NCBI GenBank assembly: GCA_034522155.1
Contig: JAXHLP010000014.1
Span: 141,505-205,504, forward strand
From: Salinilacustrithrix sp034522155
GTDB taxonomy: Bacteria; Actinomycetota; Acidimicrobiia; Acidimicrobiales; Salinilacustritrichaceae
Direction of reading: 5' to 3'
DNA: 64,000 nucleotides
In this document: piece after piece, positions 35,995 to 45,542 of the stretch
Layout of the letters: each line of letters begins with the position of its first letter
How positions within the stretch are numbered: position 1 is the first letter of the stretch
Made by a program: the position numbers and the translations under genes
Notes under the pieces: generated by a model
Database searches by the model: none
What the model was told of the DNA's origin: nothing
What the model saw: only the letters and a program-made list of their open reading frames with translations

Positions 35995-38900
35995 TCAGCG
36001 GGTGAAGCGGAGGGTGACGAGCTGGAACGGGCGCAGCTCGAGGTGGTGCACGTCCGCGTCGACGGGCACCGGGTCGGAGGTCGGCCGCTCGAGGAGATCG
36101 CAGGGCGTGACGGTGGCGTAGCGCTCGGCGGTGGTCAACGACGCCCGGACTCGACCGCCGAACGCCTCGTGGGCGCGCACGACGAGATCGCCGGAACCGT
36201 CGTCGGCAGCCTTGACCGCGGTGATGACCACGCCCGGGTGGTCGACGGCGGCCACGCTCGGGCGGGGCGCGCCCGTCACGAGTCGGGGCGGGAGGTTGAG
36301 CGCCCACGACTCGGCGATGACATCGGCGAGGCCCGGGCCGTGGGCCAGGACCGAGTAGGTGAACCGGTGGTGACCGCGGTCGGCGTCGGGATCGGGGTAG
36401 TTGGGCGCCCGGAGGAGCGACAGCCGCATGGTCGACTCGAGGCAGTCGTGGCCGTACCTGCCGTCGTTGAGCAGGGCGACACCGAAGTCGGGTTCGGCGA
36501 GGTCGGCCCAGAAGTGTCCGCACACCTCGAAACGGGCGTCGTCCCACGACGTGTTGCGATGGGTGGGTCGGCGCACGTGGCCGTACTGGATGTCGTAGCG
36601 GGCATCGTCGGCGCGCACGTCGAACGGGAACGCGGCCTTGAGCAGCTTCTCGTCCTCGTGCCAGTCGACGTCGGTCTCGATGTCGAGTCGGGCACTGCCC
36701 GCCCGGAGCACGTAGGTCTGGGTGATGGTCGACGCCCCGAACGACCGACGCACCTCGACCGCCGCCCGCATCGTGGTGTCGTCGACGACCTCGATCGAGT
36801 CGACGTCGGTGAGCAGCTTCGGGTCGAGGGCGAGGGTGTGGGCCTCGATGTCCCAGGCGTCGTAGGTGTTGGGGTGATCGGGGAACAGCTGCAACACGTT
36901 GGCGGGTGCCGCCAGGCACTCCCGGTCGGCTCGCCGATCCACCAGCGAGGCCAGGGTCCCGTCGCCACCGATCGTGGCCCGCACCAGCCCGTTGTCCAAG
37001 GTGTGGGCACGTGCCCCGGTTCCGGCGGTCTCGGCCCGGAGGAGGCCGACGGGCTCGACCCCGGCGGGCAGCTCGGTGGACGTCATCCCGATCCCGTGCG
37101 AGGGCGCTGCGGCCCACACCGGCCCGCCGGCGCCGTCGACCACCCCCGGACCGAGGACCCCGGCGAATCCGAACGGCCCCGCGTTGGCCGCCACCCACTC
37201 CCCGGAACCAGGGGGCTGGATGGCGAGGGCGTGGGAGATCAGCTGCCCGCACTCGGCCAGCAACTCGGCGTGGGCGGCCTCGGTGTCGTCGTGGACCCAG
37301 GCGATCGCCGAGCCGGGGATGATGTCGTGGAACTGGTGGAGCAGCAGCTCCTTCCAGAGGCGCTCGAGCCCGGCGAGCGGTGGGGCGGGGTCGAGCGCGG
37401 TCCAGACCTCGAGCTCGCGCAGCGCCAGCTCGCCCCGCCGGTTGCCCCACTTGGTCTGGGCCTGGGAGGTGTAGGTCCCGCGGTGCATCTCGAAGTAGAG
37501 CTCGCCCCGCCACACCGGGGCGTCGGGATAGTCGTCGATCGCCCGTGCGAAGAACTCGTCCGGGGCTTCGATCGTCACGCGGGGCAGGCCGTCGAGGTCG
37601 CCCACCCGCCGGGCCCGTTCGAGCATCTCCCTCGTCGGTCCTCCGCCGCCGTCGCCGTGGCCGTACAGATACATCGACCGGCTGGCCCGGCCCTTGTCCC
37701 GGAAGTTGCTGACCGCGAAGCGCAGCTCGCTGACCTTGACGTCGCCGCTGTAGGTGTCGGCCGGCGGGAAGTGGGTGAACACCCGGGTGCCGTCGAGGCC
37801 CTCCCACCAGAACGAGTGGTGCGGGAACGGGTTGGTCTTGTTCCAGGACAACTTCTGTGTGAGGAAGGAGCGGCAGCCCGCATGGGCCATGAGCTGGGGC
37901 AACGCCGCCGAGTAGCCGAACACGTCGGGCAACCACACCTCGGTGGTCTCGACCCCGAAGGTGTCGGCGAAGTACCGCTTGCCCCACACGAGCTGGCGGG
38001 CCAGCGACTCGCCCGAGGGCAGGTTGGCGTCGGCCTCGACCCACATCGAACCGACCGGGACGAACCGCCCGTCGGCCACCCGGGAGCGGATGCGCTCGAA
38101 CAGCTCGGGCTGGTCGTGCTCGATCCAGTCGTACTGGGCGGCCTGGGAGCACACGAACCGATGCTCGGGATACTCGTCCATCAGGGCGAGCTGGTTCGTG
38201 AACGTGCGAGCGCACTTCCGGCGGGTCTCGCGCAACGGCCACAGCCACGCCGAGTCGATGTGGGCGTGTCCCACCGCCGACAGCCGGTGGACGTGGTCGC
38301 CGGCCGGCCGGGCCAGCACCCCCGCCAACCGGTCCCGGGCCGCACCGGCGGTGGCCGGCAGACGATGGGGGTCGAGCACGTCCAGCGCGGCGTCGATCGA
38401 CCGGAGGAGCTCGTAGCGGCGCGGGTCGTCGGTCGACAGCTCGCGCATGAGGCCGACGGCGATCTGCAGGTCGAGCTCGAGGTGGTACACGTCGTCGTGG
38501 CGGACGGCGAGCTCGGCCGCGTTGAGTCGATACTGCAGGTCATCGCCGGCGGTGGCCGGGTCGCCGAGCGGCGTCGGCTGCTGGGACAGGACCACGATCG
38601 GGTTGGCCGCTGCTTCGACCAGCACATCGACCCGTCCATCGGCGTCGGCGAGCAGCTCGACCGGCACGTACTGGTGCAGCGGGTGGATGCCCCGGATCGG
38701 GCCCCCACCGGCGGTGGCGTAGATCAGCCCCTCGGACTGGAATCCGGGCCCCACGCCGGCGGCGAAGTCGACCCGCGCCTCGACCGTCTCGCCCGCCCAT
38801 TCGCCGGGCACCGCCGCCTGGAGGCGGAACCACGTGGTCCCCCACGGCTTTCCCCACCGTCCGCCGATCTCGAACGGCGCGAACGCCCCGTCGGCCACCG

Positions 38901-39063
38901 CGGCGCGGGCGTCGTCGACCGGCACGGGTTCGCCCGGCAGGTGCCAGGCGGTGACGTCGAAGCGCTGACGAGCGCCGTGGATCGCGGGCCGGATCCGGTC
39001 GCGCACGGTGCGCCGGATGCGCTCCTCGGCCAGCTCTCGGTCGTCGTGCACCGTGGTGACCAT
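35995..39063 (-). CDS. Alpha-mannosidase, glycoside hydrolase family 38
   Basis: About 1022 residues. Motifs in order: GHAHIDSAWLWPLRET (zinc His and Asp), WLPDVFGYSAALPQL with the nucleophile Asp at about 380, FHDIIPGSAIAWVH (zinc His), then the C-terminal beta domains with a typical HEDEKLLKAAFPF stretch. No signal peptide, so cytoplasmic. It removes alpha-mannosyl residues from imported or internal glycans. ATG at 39063 chosen; an ATG 13 codons upstream would add an atypical Pro/Gly-rich start. Divergent from the diiron protein gene. Confidence 0.92.
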   Translation of the reverse strand: MVTTVHDDRELAEERIRRTVRDRIRPAIHGARQRFDVTAWHLPGEPVPVDDARAAVADGAFAPFEIGGRWGKPWGTTWFRLQAAVPGEWAGETVEARVDFAAGVGPGFQSEGLIYATAGGGPIRGIHPLHQYVPVELLADADGRVDVLVEAAANPIVVLSQQPTPLGDPATAGDDLQYRLNAAELAVRHDDVYHLELDLQIAVGLMRELSTDDPRRYELLRSIDAALDVLDPHRLPATAGAARDRLAGVLARPAGDHVHRLSAVGHAHIDSAWLWPLRETRRKCARTFTNQLALMDEYPEHRFVCSQAAQYDWIEHDQPELFERIRSRVADGRFVPVGSMWVEADANLPSGESLARQLVWGKRYFADTFGVETTEVWLPDVFGYSAALPQLMAHAGCRSFLTQKLSWNKTNPFPHHSFWWEGLDGTRVFTHFPPADTYSGDVKVSELRFAVSNFRDKGRASRSMYLYGHGDGGGGPTREMLERARRVGDLDGLPRVTIEAPDEFFARAIDDYPDAPVWRGELYFEMHRGTYTSQAQTKWGNRRGELALRELEVWTALDPAPPLAGLERLWKELLLHQFHDIIPGSAIAWVHDDTEAAHAELLAECGQLISHALAIQPPGSGEWVAANAGPFGFAGVLGPGVVDGAGGPVWAAAPSHGIGMTSTELPAGVEPVGLLRAETAGTGARAHTLDNGLVRATIGGDGTLASLVDRRADRECLAAPANVLQLFPDHPNTYDAWDIEAHTLALDPKLLTDVDSIEVVDDTTMRAAVEVRRSFGASTITQTYVLRAGSARLDIETDVDWHEDEKLLKAAFPFDVRADDARYDIQYGHVRRPTHRNTSWDDARFEVCGHFWADLAEPDFGVALLNDGRYGHDCLESTMRLSLLRAPNYPDPDADRGHHRFTYSVLAHGPGLADVIAESWALNLPPRLVTGAPRPSVAAVDHPGVVITAVKAADDGSGDLVVRAHEAFGGRVRASLTTAERYATVTPCDLLERPTSDPVPVDADVHHLELRPFQLVTLRFTR

Positions 39064-39106
39064 AGGCCCGAGACCCGGGAGCGGACCGACACGCCAGCCC
39101 ACCCCT

Positions 39107-39148
39107 TGTCAGATGCCGCTTCGATAACTATCGTTATTATCCAGTTGA
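39107..39148 (+). promoter_or_regulatory. Promoter and GATAAC-type inverted repeat upstream of diiron protein
   Basis: TTGTCA and TATCGT with a 17-bp spacer resemble -35 and -10 boxes ahead of the gene at 39178. An inverted repeat ATAAC-TATC-GTTAT overlaps the -10 region, and the run is strikingly AT-rich for this genome. It could be a repressor site. A strong GGGGGAG ribosome-binding site follows 7-8 bp before the ATG. Confidence 0.5.
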
Positions 39149-39177
39149 CGAGCCAGTTCTCCAGGGGGAGATACCGC

Positions 39178-40326
39178 ATGAGCATCCGCACCGAAGCCGA
39201 CATCCTCGGCCGAGAGGACGTCGACGACCTCGACGCCATCCTGGCGATGACCAACAGCGAGGTCGACGAGGTCATCCACACGGTGCAGGACAACGCCGAC
39301 GCCCTGTTCACCTGGGACTACGAACGCACCCGGCCGGCCCTCGGCAAGCTGTACGAGAAGGCCAAGAAGAGCCAGTGGAACGGCGAGACCGATCTCGACT
39401 GGTCGATCGAGGTCGACCAGGAGAAGATCGCCCGACAGTCGCCGATGACGATGACGACCGCAGCCGTGGCCGAGCTCGGCATCGACGTCAAGGGCACGTC
39501 GCTCGAGAAGTGGACCGACGATGACTGGCTCAACCACGCGATCGAGTCACAGAACTGGAGCCTGAGCCAGTTCCTCCACGGCGAGCAGGGCGCGCTGCTG
39601 TGCACGGCCAAGATCGTCGAGACCGTCCCGTGGATCGACGCCAAGTACTACGCGGCCACCCAGGTGATGGACGAGGCCCGCCACGTCGAGGTGTTCGCCA
39701 AGTACCTCGACGAGAAGCTCAACGGGCACTACCCCATCAACACCCACCTGCGGATGCTGCTCGACGACATCATCGACGACAGCCGGTGGGACATGACCTA
39801 CCTCGGCATGCAGATCATGGTCGAGGGCCTCGCCCTCGCCGCGTTCGGCATGGCCCAGCAGACCACCAGCGACCCGCTGCTCAAGCAGCTCCTGCGCTAC
39901 GTCATGAGCGACGAGGCCCGTCACGTGGCCTTCGGCGTGCTCTCCCTCAAGGAGTACTACGAGGAGCTCTCCGACGCCGAGATGCTCGACCGCCAGGAGT
40001 TCGCCTTCGAGGCCGCCGTGCGCATGCGCGACCGGTTCCTCCAGCAGGAGGTCTGGGAGCGCTCCGGCGTTCCGGTCAACGAGGCGATCGCCCTGTTCAA
40101 GCAGGACGACCCCGAGCTCAAGAACCAGGACCCGTTCCAGCAGCTCCTGTTCTCCAAGATCGTGCCCAACTGCAAGAAGCTCGGCCTGCTCGACGCCAAC
40201 GACGGCTGGCTCCGCAAGCGCTTCGACACCCTCGGCGTCACCCAGTTCGAGGACTGGACCGACACCGGCGAGGAGTACGAGATGCTCGACGAGGTGGCCA
40301 AGGACCGGGCCGAAGAGACCGCCTGA
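39178..40326 (+). CDS. Diiron ferritin-like domain protein
   Basis: 382 residues, mainly helical. Metal-ligand pattern: Glu in FLHGEQGALL, EARH in VMDEARHVEVF, Glu in VEGLALAAFG, and EARH in MSDEARHVAFGVLSL, i.e. two E...ExxH pairs as in ribonucleotide reductase-like and AurF-like oxygenases. Actinobacterial homologues are annotated only as ferritin-like; the reaction is unknown. The start is fixed by a strong GGGGGAG. Its own promoter and palindrome suggest regulated expression. Confidence 0.82.
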   Translation: MSIRTEADILGREDVDDLDAILAMTNSEVDEVIHTVQDNADALFTWDYERTRPALGKLYEKAKKSQWNGETDLDWSIEVDQEKIARQSPMTMTTAAVAELGIDVKGTSLEKWTDDDWLNHAIESQNWSLSQFLHGEQGALLCTAKIVETVPWIDAKYYAATQVMDEARHVEVFAKYLDEKLNGHYPINTHLRMLLDDIIDDSRWDMTYLGMQIMVEGLALAAFGMAQQTTSDPLLKQLLRYVMSDEARHVAFGVLSLKEYYEELSDAEMLDRQEFAFEAAVRMRDRFLQQEVWERSGVPVNEAIALFKQDDPELKNQDPFQQLLFSKIVPNCKKLGLLDANDGWLRKRFDTLGVTQFEDWTDTGEEYEMLDEVAKDRAEETA

Positions 40327-40332
40327 GTCGGA

Positions 40333-40539
40333 TCAGTCGTCGGCGGGCGCGAACACCAGGTCGATCTCCTGGGGGTTCACGTCCACGCCGAAGACGGCGG
40401 CGATCAGCACGCGCCGCCGGTCGGTCAGGTCGAGCAGGTCATCGACGAACTTGCGGAGATCCGCCTTCGCGGGTCCATCGGCGACGTCCGGCGATGCCGA
40501 CTCGTGCTGCTCGAGGTCGGGAGTGTGGGCGACAGACAT
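40333..40539 (-). CDS. Small acidic hypothetical protein
   Basis: 68 residues. An acidic N-terminal part leads into KADLRKFVDDLLDLTDRRRVLIAAVFGVD, predicted helical, with an acidic C-terminus. It is convergent with the diiron gene, 6 bp apart. Third-codon GC bias and clean boundaries support it being coding. No family recognised. Confidence 0.5.
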   Translation of the reverse strand: MSVAHTPDLEQHESASPDVADGPAKADLRKFVDDLLDLTDRRRVLIAAVFGVDVNPQEIDLVFAPADD

Positions 40540-40721
40540 AGTTCGAATGACCTAGATGTCGGCCGTCTCACAACCGACCTTGAACGATCCCAATGACGTG
40601 TTTCGCATGATTCGATGAAGACCCGGCGACCCGAGCGGTTGCGGCCGAACCGGCAGCACCCAGTTCGGGCCTCGGTTCGGGCCTCTGGTCGGACTTCACG
40701 CCGGACGAGCGGTCGGGCAGC

Positions 40722-41015
40722 ATGGTGCACATGGATGAGCCCGATGAGCTCGAGTCGCTCCGGCGTGAGATCGACGCGATCGACGAGCGCTTCGTGGAAC
40801 TGCTGGCGGAGCGCTTCCGGATCACCCGGCGGGTCGGGCGCATCAAGGCCGAGCGCGGGCTCCCACCCCAGGACGCGACCCGGGAGGCCGAGATCGACGC
40901 CAAGGTCCGCCGCCTCGCCTCCGAGTTCGACCTCGACGAGGCTCTGGTCGCCGACGTGCTCCGCGCCGTGATCGACCGCGTCGTGGCTGAACACCAAGCC
41001 GCTCGAAACGTCTGA
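40722..41015 (+). CDS. Chorismate mutase, AroQ type
   Basis: 97 residues, three helices. LESLRREIDAIDERFVELLAERFRI, then VGRIKAERGLPPQDATREAEI contains the Arg, Lys and Glu active-site positions of AroQ, and the third helix ends VIDRVVAEHQA. It converts chorismate to prephenate for Phe/Tyr synthesis. Start may be ATG at 40731. It stands alone (no fused prephenate dehydratase or DAHP synthase). About 180 bp upstream is without recognised signals. Confidence 0.88.
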   Translation: MVHMDEPDELESLRREIDAIDERFVELLAERFRITRRVGRIKAERGLPPQDATREAEIDAKVRRLASEFDLDEALVADVLRAVIDRVVAEHQAARNV

Positions 41016-41050
41016 CGCACGAGCGGCGGAGGTTCGTCACACTGTCGGGC

Positions 41051-41608
41051 ATGGCGACGATCACGCACCGGACCACCACCGAGCTCGAGGCCGCCGTCGA
41101 CGGCTTCCGTTCCGCGCCCGCCGACGAGGGCACGCTCGAGCTCGTGCTGCGCCGGCCCGCGGTCGAGGAGCGTGAGGTGCTCGACGAGGCCCGGCTGACC
41201 TTCGCCGACGGCGTCGAGGGCGACACCTGGAAGGTCCGCGGCAGCACGCGGACCGAGGACGGCTCGTCCCACCCCGACATGCAGCTGAACGTGATGAACG
41301 CCCGGCTCGCCCGGTTCATCGCCGTCGATCCCGAGCGCATGGCCCTGGCCGGCGACCAGCTCTACCTCGACTTCGACCTCAGCGCCGCCAACGTCCCGCC
41401 CGACACCCGACTCGCGATCGGCGGCGCGGTCATCGAGATCACCGATCAGCCCCACACGGGTTGCGCGAAGTTCCGCGAGCGGTTCGGCGCCGACGCGCTC
41501 CGGTTCGTCAACTCCCCGCTCGGTCGCGACCTGCACCTGCGGGGCGTCAACGCCAAGGTCGTGGTCGAAGGCACGGTGCGCCCGGGAGATACCGTCACCA
41601 AGCAGTGA
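41051..41608 (+). CDS. MOSC-domain protein
   Basis: 185 residues. The conserved C-terminal block DQPHTGCAKFRERFGADALRFVNSPLG and RGVNAKVVVEGTVRPGD fits MOSC domains, including the conserved Cys in TGCAKF that accepts sulfur or molybdenum-cofactor sulfur in relatives. The role is likely sulfur transfer or detoxification, not assigned. Its stop overlaps trkH (GTGA), giving translational coupling. Confidence 0.8.
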   Translation: MATITHRTTTELEAAVDGFRSAPADEGTLELVLRRPAVEEREVLDEARLTFADGVEGDTWKVRGSTRTEDGSSHPDMQLNVMNARLARFIAVDPERMALAGDQLYLDFDLSAANVPPDTRLAIGGAVIEITDQPHTGCAKFRERFGADALRFVNSPLGRDLHLRGVNAKVVVEGTVRPGDTVTKQ

Positions 41609-43185
41609 CGACCTCCAGCCGGGATCCCGACGCCTTCGCAACTGGCACCGACCGGGTCCCGAACCTGGCGCTGCACATCGGAGGTGCCGCGCTCCTGTTC
41701 GTCTCGGCGGGCATCCTCGTGTCGACCGCAGTCGAGGCGGGGGCCGGCGGCGACGAGGTCGGCTCGATGGCCCTGTCCGCGGGGCTGGTGGCCGCCGTCG
41801 GCGCAGCACTGTGGCGAGCCACGACGCTGCCGGCCAAGACCTCGGCCACCGGGACGTTCCTGGCCGTCGGCGCCACATGGTGCATGGCCGCCGCCGGCGG
41901 TGCCGTGCCGTTCATCCTCGCCGGCACCTTCCCCACCGTGGACGCAGCCCTGTTCGAGTCGGTGTCCGGGTTCACCGGCACCGGCTCGACGGTGCTCGAC
42001 CCGATCGACACCGCGCCCCGGGGCATCCTGTTCTGGCGGAGCATGACCCAGTGGTACGGCGGCACGGGCATGGTCGTGCTCGCCGTGGCGATCCTCCCGT
42101 TCCTCGGCATCGGCGGCATGGACCTGCTCCGGGCCGAGGCGCCGGGCCCCAGCACCGACCGTCTCGCGCCACGCGTGTCCGAGACCGCCAAGCGTCTGTG
42201 GCTCGTCTACGGCCTGTTCACCGTGTTCGCCGCCGTGGTGCTCTTCCTGGTCGGCATGTCGGTGTTCGACGCCGTGACCCACGCCTTCACCGTGGTGTCG
42301 ACGGGCGGGCTGTCGCCGTACGGCAGCTCGATCGCGGCGTTCGACTCGTTGGTGATCGAGCTGGTGCTGGTCGCGCTGATGCTCTTCGGCGCCACCAACT
42401 TCACCCTCCACTTCCGGTTCTTCAGCGGCGAGCACATGTCGTACCTGCGCTCGCCGATGTTCCGGTACTTCATGCGCGTGTTCGCGGTCTTCGTACTGGC
42501 CGTGTCGACCCTGAACTGGCTGCAGGACGAGGTCTCCATCGGCACCGCCCTGCGCGAGGGCCTGTTCAACGTCACCACACTGCTGACCTCGACCGGCTTC
42601 GGCACGGCGGACTACGTCCAGTGGGGCGCGGCATCGCAGCTGCTCCTGCTCGCCCTGATGATCTCGGGTGGCATGGCCGGCTCGACCGCCGGTGGGTTGA
42701 AGCTGATCCGCGTCCGGGTGCTGTTCCGGTTCGCCCGGCGAGAGATACGCAAGGTCCGGCATCCGCGCGCCGTGCTGCCCGTGCGCCTCGGCGGCGACGT
42801 CGTCCCGGAGCGCTCGGTCGACCGTGTGGTCGGGTACGCGCTGCTCTACTTCTTCTTCATCCTGCTGGGGACGCTCGCACTGGCGGTCATGGGCAGCGGG
42901 TTGGCCGAGTCGATCGGGGGCGCGGCCTCGGTGATGGGCAACATGGGTCCGGCCCTGGGCGAGGCCGGCCCTGCCGCCAACTTCCTCTACTACGACCGAC
43001 CGGCGCGTGCGCTGCTGATGGTCATGATGCTCGCCGGACGGCTCGAGATCTTTCCCATCCTGGTGATCCTCAGCCGACTCACCGGTCGGACCGGGCCGGT
43101 GAGCCTCGGGGCACGGCACGCCGGGCGCGGCCCGGGTACGTGGCGGCTCGATTCGTGGCGACCGGGCGTGCGTCGGACAGGATGA
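41605..43185 (+). CDS. trkH: TrkH-family potassium uptake protein
   Basis: 526 residues. Four M1-P-M2 repeats with selectivity-filter segments: ESVSGFTGTGSTVLD, FTVVSTGGLSPYG, TSTGFGTADYVQW and SVMGNMGPALGEAGP. These form the potassium pathway of Trk/Ktr proteins. GTG at 41605 overlaps the MOSC stop. No trkA (NAD-binding regulatory subunit) is adjacent; it must be elsewhere. Extra charged tail at the C-terminus. Confidence 0.92.
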   Translation: MTTSSRDPDAFATGTDRVPNLALHIGGAALLFVSAGILVSTAVEAGAGGDEVGSMALSAGLVAAVGAALWRATTLPAKTSATGTFLAVGATWCMAAAGGAVPFILAGTFPTVDAALFESVSGFTGTGSTVLDPIDTAPRGILFWRSMTQWYGGTGMVVLAVAILPFLGIGGMDLLRAEAPGPSTDRLAPRVSETAKRLWLVYGLFTVFAAVVLFLVGMSVFDAVTHAFTVVSTGGLSPYGSSIAAFDSLVIELVLVALMLFGATNFTLHFRFFSGEHMSYLRSPMFRYFMRVFAVFVLAVSTLNWLQDEVSIGTALREGLFNVTTLLTSTGFGTADYVQWGAASQLLLLALMISGGMAGSTAGGLKLIRVRVLFRFARREIRKVRHPRAVLPVRLGGDVVPERSVDRVVGYALLYFFFILLGTLALAVMGSGLAESIGGAASVMGNMGPALGEAGPAANFLYYDRPARALLMVMMLAGRLEIFPILVILSRLTGRTGPVSLGARHAGRGPGTWRLDSWRPGVRRTG

Positions 43186-43189
43186 CGCC

Positions 43190-43708
43190 ATGCCCGTCTA
43201 CGCCCTCGGAGACCTGACCCCCACCATCGCCGACGACGCCTACGTCAGCCCCGACGCCGTCATCATCGGCGACGTGCGCATCGGCTCGGAGTCCTCGATC
43301 TGGCCGGGCGTCGTGATGCGGGGCGACACCGGCCACATCACCGTCGGCGAGCGGACCTCGATCCAGGACGGCAGCATCATCCACACCACGATCCATGCCC
43401 CCACGACCGTCGGAAACGACTGCGTGGTCGGCCATCTCGTCCACCTCGAGGGCTGCACCATCGAGGACGGCTCGCTCGTGGGCTCGGGCAGCATCGTGCT
43501 CCACAACGCCGTCGTCCGCTCGGGCGGTCTGGTGGCCGCCAACGCCGTGTGCAACAACAACTTCGAGGTGCCCTCGGGTGCCATGGCGATGGGTGTGCCC
43601 GCCAAGCTCCGCCACGACGCGGTCGACCCGGCGATGATCGAGATCCCCGCGGCCCACTACGTGGAGAACGGCAAGCGCTTCGCCGAGGAGCTCCGACGGC
43701 TCGATTGA
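43190..43708 (+). CDS. Gamma-carbonic anhydrase-like hexapeptide-repeat protein
   Basis: 172 residues. Left-handed beta-helix hexapeptide repeats (from AYVSPDAVIIGDVRIGSESS onward), with the metal-binding His residues in IIHTTIH and VVGHLVHLEG. This is the gamma-CA/PaaY/YrdA family; carbonic anhydrase activity is possible but not certain. It begins 4 bp after trkH, so it is likely in the same transcript. Confidence 0.87.
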   Translation: MPVYALGDLTPTIADDAYVSPDAVIIGDVRIGSESSIWPGVVMRGDTGHITVGERTSIQDGSIIHTTIHAPTTVGNDCVVGHLVHLEGCTIEDGSLVGSGSIVLHNAVVRSGGLVAANAVCNNNFEVPSGAMAMGVPAKLRHDAVDPAMIEIPAAHYVENGKRFAEELRRLD

Positions 43709-43727
43709 ACTCGTCGGGCGCTCGCCG

Positions 43728-44000
43728 CTAGTTGGAGTCGGCGTTCTGGACGCGGCCCATCGCGTCCTTGCACGCCGGGCACACCGGGTAGTTGTCCGGA
43801 TCACGGCTCGGGACCCACTTCTTGCCACACAGCGCTTCGATGGCCTCGCCGGTGATGTAGGCGCGGGTGACGTCGTCCTTGCGGCAGATGTGGGCGTACT
43901 CCTCGTCGTCGCCGTCGCCCGTGGACGGCTGGGGCGTCGTGTCGGGCGTGATCGTCGGCGTCGGTGACGGCGACGGGTCGGTGGCGCGAACGGAACGCAT
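43728..44000 (-). CDS. DUF3039 family protein
   Basis: 90 residues. Pro/Thr-rich N-terminus, then EEYAHICRKDDVTRAYITGEAIEALCGKKWVPSRDPDNYPVCPACK, with His and three Cys that look like a zinc-binding knuckle. This is the actinobacterial DUF3039 family of unknown function. Convergent with the hexapeptide gene. ATG at 44000. Confidence 0.85.
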   Translation of the reverse strand: MRSVRATDPSPSPTPTITPDTTPQPSTGDGDDEEYAHICRKDDVTRAYITGEAIEALCGKKWVPSRDPDNYPVCPACKDAMGRVQNADSN

Positions 44001-44011
44001 CGCGACCCAGG

Positions 44012-45190
44012 CTACCTGGGTCGGAAGCCGAGCCCGAACGAGCGGACGGCCCGGGCGAAGATGTTGGCCTCGACGTCGATCTCGTCGACCACGTGCAGGT
44101 CGGTCCAGTCGCGGGTGAGCTTGGTGAACAGGATCTCGAGCTCGTGGCGGGCGAAGTTGGCGCCGAGGCAGAAGTGCGTCCCGTGCCCGAACGCGACGTG
44201 CGGGTTGGGGTCGCGACGCACGTCGAAGATGAACGGGTCGTCGAACACGGACTCGTCGCGGTTGGCCGACGGGTAGACGAGGGCGAGCCGGGCACCGGCG
44301 GGCAACGGCTGCCCACCCAGCTCGGTCTCCTGGGTGGTCTTGCGGAACATGTTGTTGAGCGGTGTCACCCAACGGATGATCTCCTCGACGGCCGACGGGA
44401 TCAGCTCGGGCTGCTGGTACAGCAGCTCCCACTGGTCGGGGTGGTCGCAGAAGGTCCGCAGACCGTGGGCGATGGCGGTCCGGGTGGTCTCGGCGCCGCC
44501 GGCCACGAACAGTCCGACCTCGTGGAAGATGGTGTCGATGGCGAGCGGCTCGCCGTCGACCTCGGCGTGGGCCCACTTCGACAACAGCCCGTCGGTCATG
44601 GGACAGCCCCGCTCCTCGGGCACCGACTCCATCACCCAGTTCATGAGCTCGGTGGTGACCTGGACCATCCCCTGCATCGCCGACTGGTCGAACATCATCG
44701 AGTCGATCCGCATCAGCTTCTCGGACCAGCCCTTGACCTGCCGCCAGTTCTCCTCGGGCAGACCCAGCAGGTTGCAGGTGAAGCGGGCGGGGAGCTGGCC
44801 GGCGATGGCGTCGACGACCTCGCACCGGCCGTCGTCGGTGACCGTGTCGACGAGACCGTGGATCATCGTCTCGAAGTCCGAGGACTGCTCGCGCACCGCC
44901 CTGGGCGTGAAACCCCGGTTGACGAGGCGACGCTGCTGGAGGTGCTTCGGGTCGTCCTGGGCGATCATGTTGGTCTCGATCGGCGACTCGTTGACCCGGT
45001 AGGCGCCTTCGGACGAGAACACGTCGGGGTGACGCTCGGCGAAGATGACGTCGGCGTGGCGGGTCACCGCCCAGAACCCGCTGGCCTCGTCGTGGTGCAC
45101 CGGCTCGTGCTGGCGACACCAGGTCCACGCGTCGTGCTGGCGGTCACGCCAGAACGTCGGGTCGAGCAGATCGATGGCGGGCGCGGTCAT
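44012..45190 (-). CDS. Cytochrome P450
   Basis: 392 residues. I-helix GGAETTR (oxygen activation), ExxR in EEIIR, and the heme loop FGHGTHFCLGANFARHE, with heme Cys at about 341. The size and motifs fit soluble bacterial P450s such as CYP124/125/142-like sterol or fatty-acid hydroxylases; substrate unknown. No ferredoxin gene adjacent. It starts 38 bp from AzlD-like gene end. Confidence 0.92.
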   Translation of the reverse strand: MTAPAIDLLDPTFWRDRQHDAWTWCRQHEPVHHDEASGFWAVTRHADVIFAERHPDVFSSEGAYRVNESPIETNMIAQDDPKHLQQRRLVNRGFTPRAVREQSSDFETMIHGLVDTVTDDGRCEVVDAIAGQLPARFTCNLLGLPEENWRQVKGWSEKLMRIDSMMFDQSAMQGMVQVTTELMNWVMESVPEERGCPMTDGLLSKWAHAEVDGEPLAIDTIFHEVGLFVAGGAETTRTAIAHGLRTFCDHPDQWELLYQQPELIPSAVEEIIRWVTPLNNMFRKTTQETELGGQPLPAGARLALVYPSANRDESVFDDPFIFDVRRDPNPHVAFGHGTHFCLGANFARHELEILFTKLTRDWTDLHVVDEIDVEANIFARAVRSFGLGFRPR

Positions 45191-45227
45191 GGGCCCATCC
45201 TGCCAACCACACGCGACCGCCGCTCGC

Positions 45228-45542
45228 TCAGACGAGCTGCTCCAGGCCCACGAGCACGCCCATGCCCACCACCAGCGTCAGGGCGATGTTGCGGGTACGC
45301 CACGACACGATGGCGGCGAGTGCGCCGGCGAACAGCTCGGGCTGCCACAGGTCGAAGGAGCCCTCGGGCCGGATGAGCGCCGGGACGGTCAGTGCCGCCA
45401 GCACCGCGGGCGGGATCTGGCGCAGCACCCGCTCGACCGGCTCGGGGAGGTCGACCAGCCGGTGGGCGAGGGCGAGGAAGCTCGCCCGCAGGGCGTAGGT
45501 CCCGGCCGCGGCCACCAGGATCGTGATCCAGACGTCGCTCAT
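45228..45542 (-). CDS. azlD: AzlD-family branched-chain amino acid transport protein
   Basis: 104 residues, three or four helices (VWITILVAAAGTYALRASFLAL, and PEPVERVLRQIPPAVLAALTVPAL). It is the small partner of AzlC for export of branched-chain amino acids. ATG at 45542 overlaps the azlC stop by 4 bp, the usual pairing. Confidence 0.88.
   Translation of the reverse strand: MSDVWITILVAAAGTYALRASFLALAHRLVDLPEPVERVLRQIPPAVLAALTVPALIRPEGSFDLWQPELFAGALAAIVSWRTRNIALTLVVGMGVLVGLEQLV

Noticed and set aside
36043..39177. Long open frame on the + strand opposite the alpha-mannosidase
   Set aside because: It is an antisense shadow of a GC-rich gene: composition is Gly/Val/Arg-rich without motifs, while the minus strand has complete GH38 motifs.
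41005..41020. Another copy of the TCTGACG palindrome near 41.0 kb
   Set aside because: Only one half-site (TCTGACG) is present, at the end of the chorismate mutase gene, without the matching arm.
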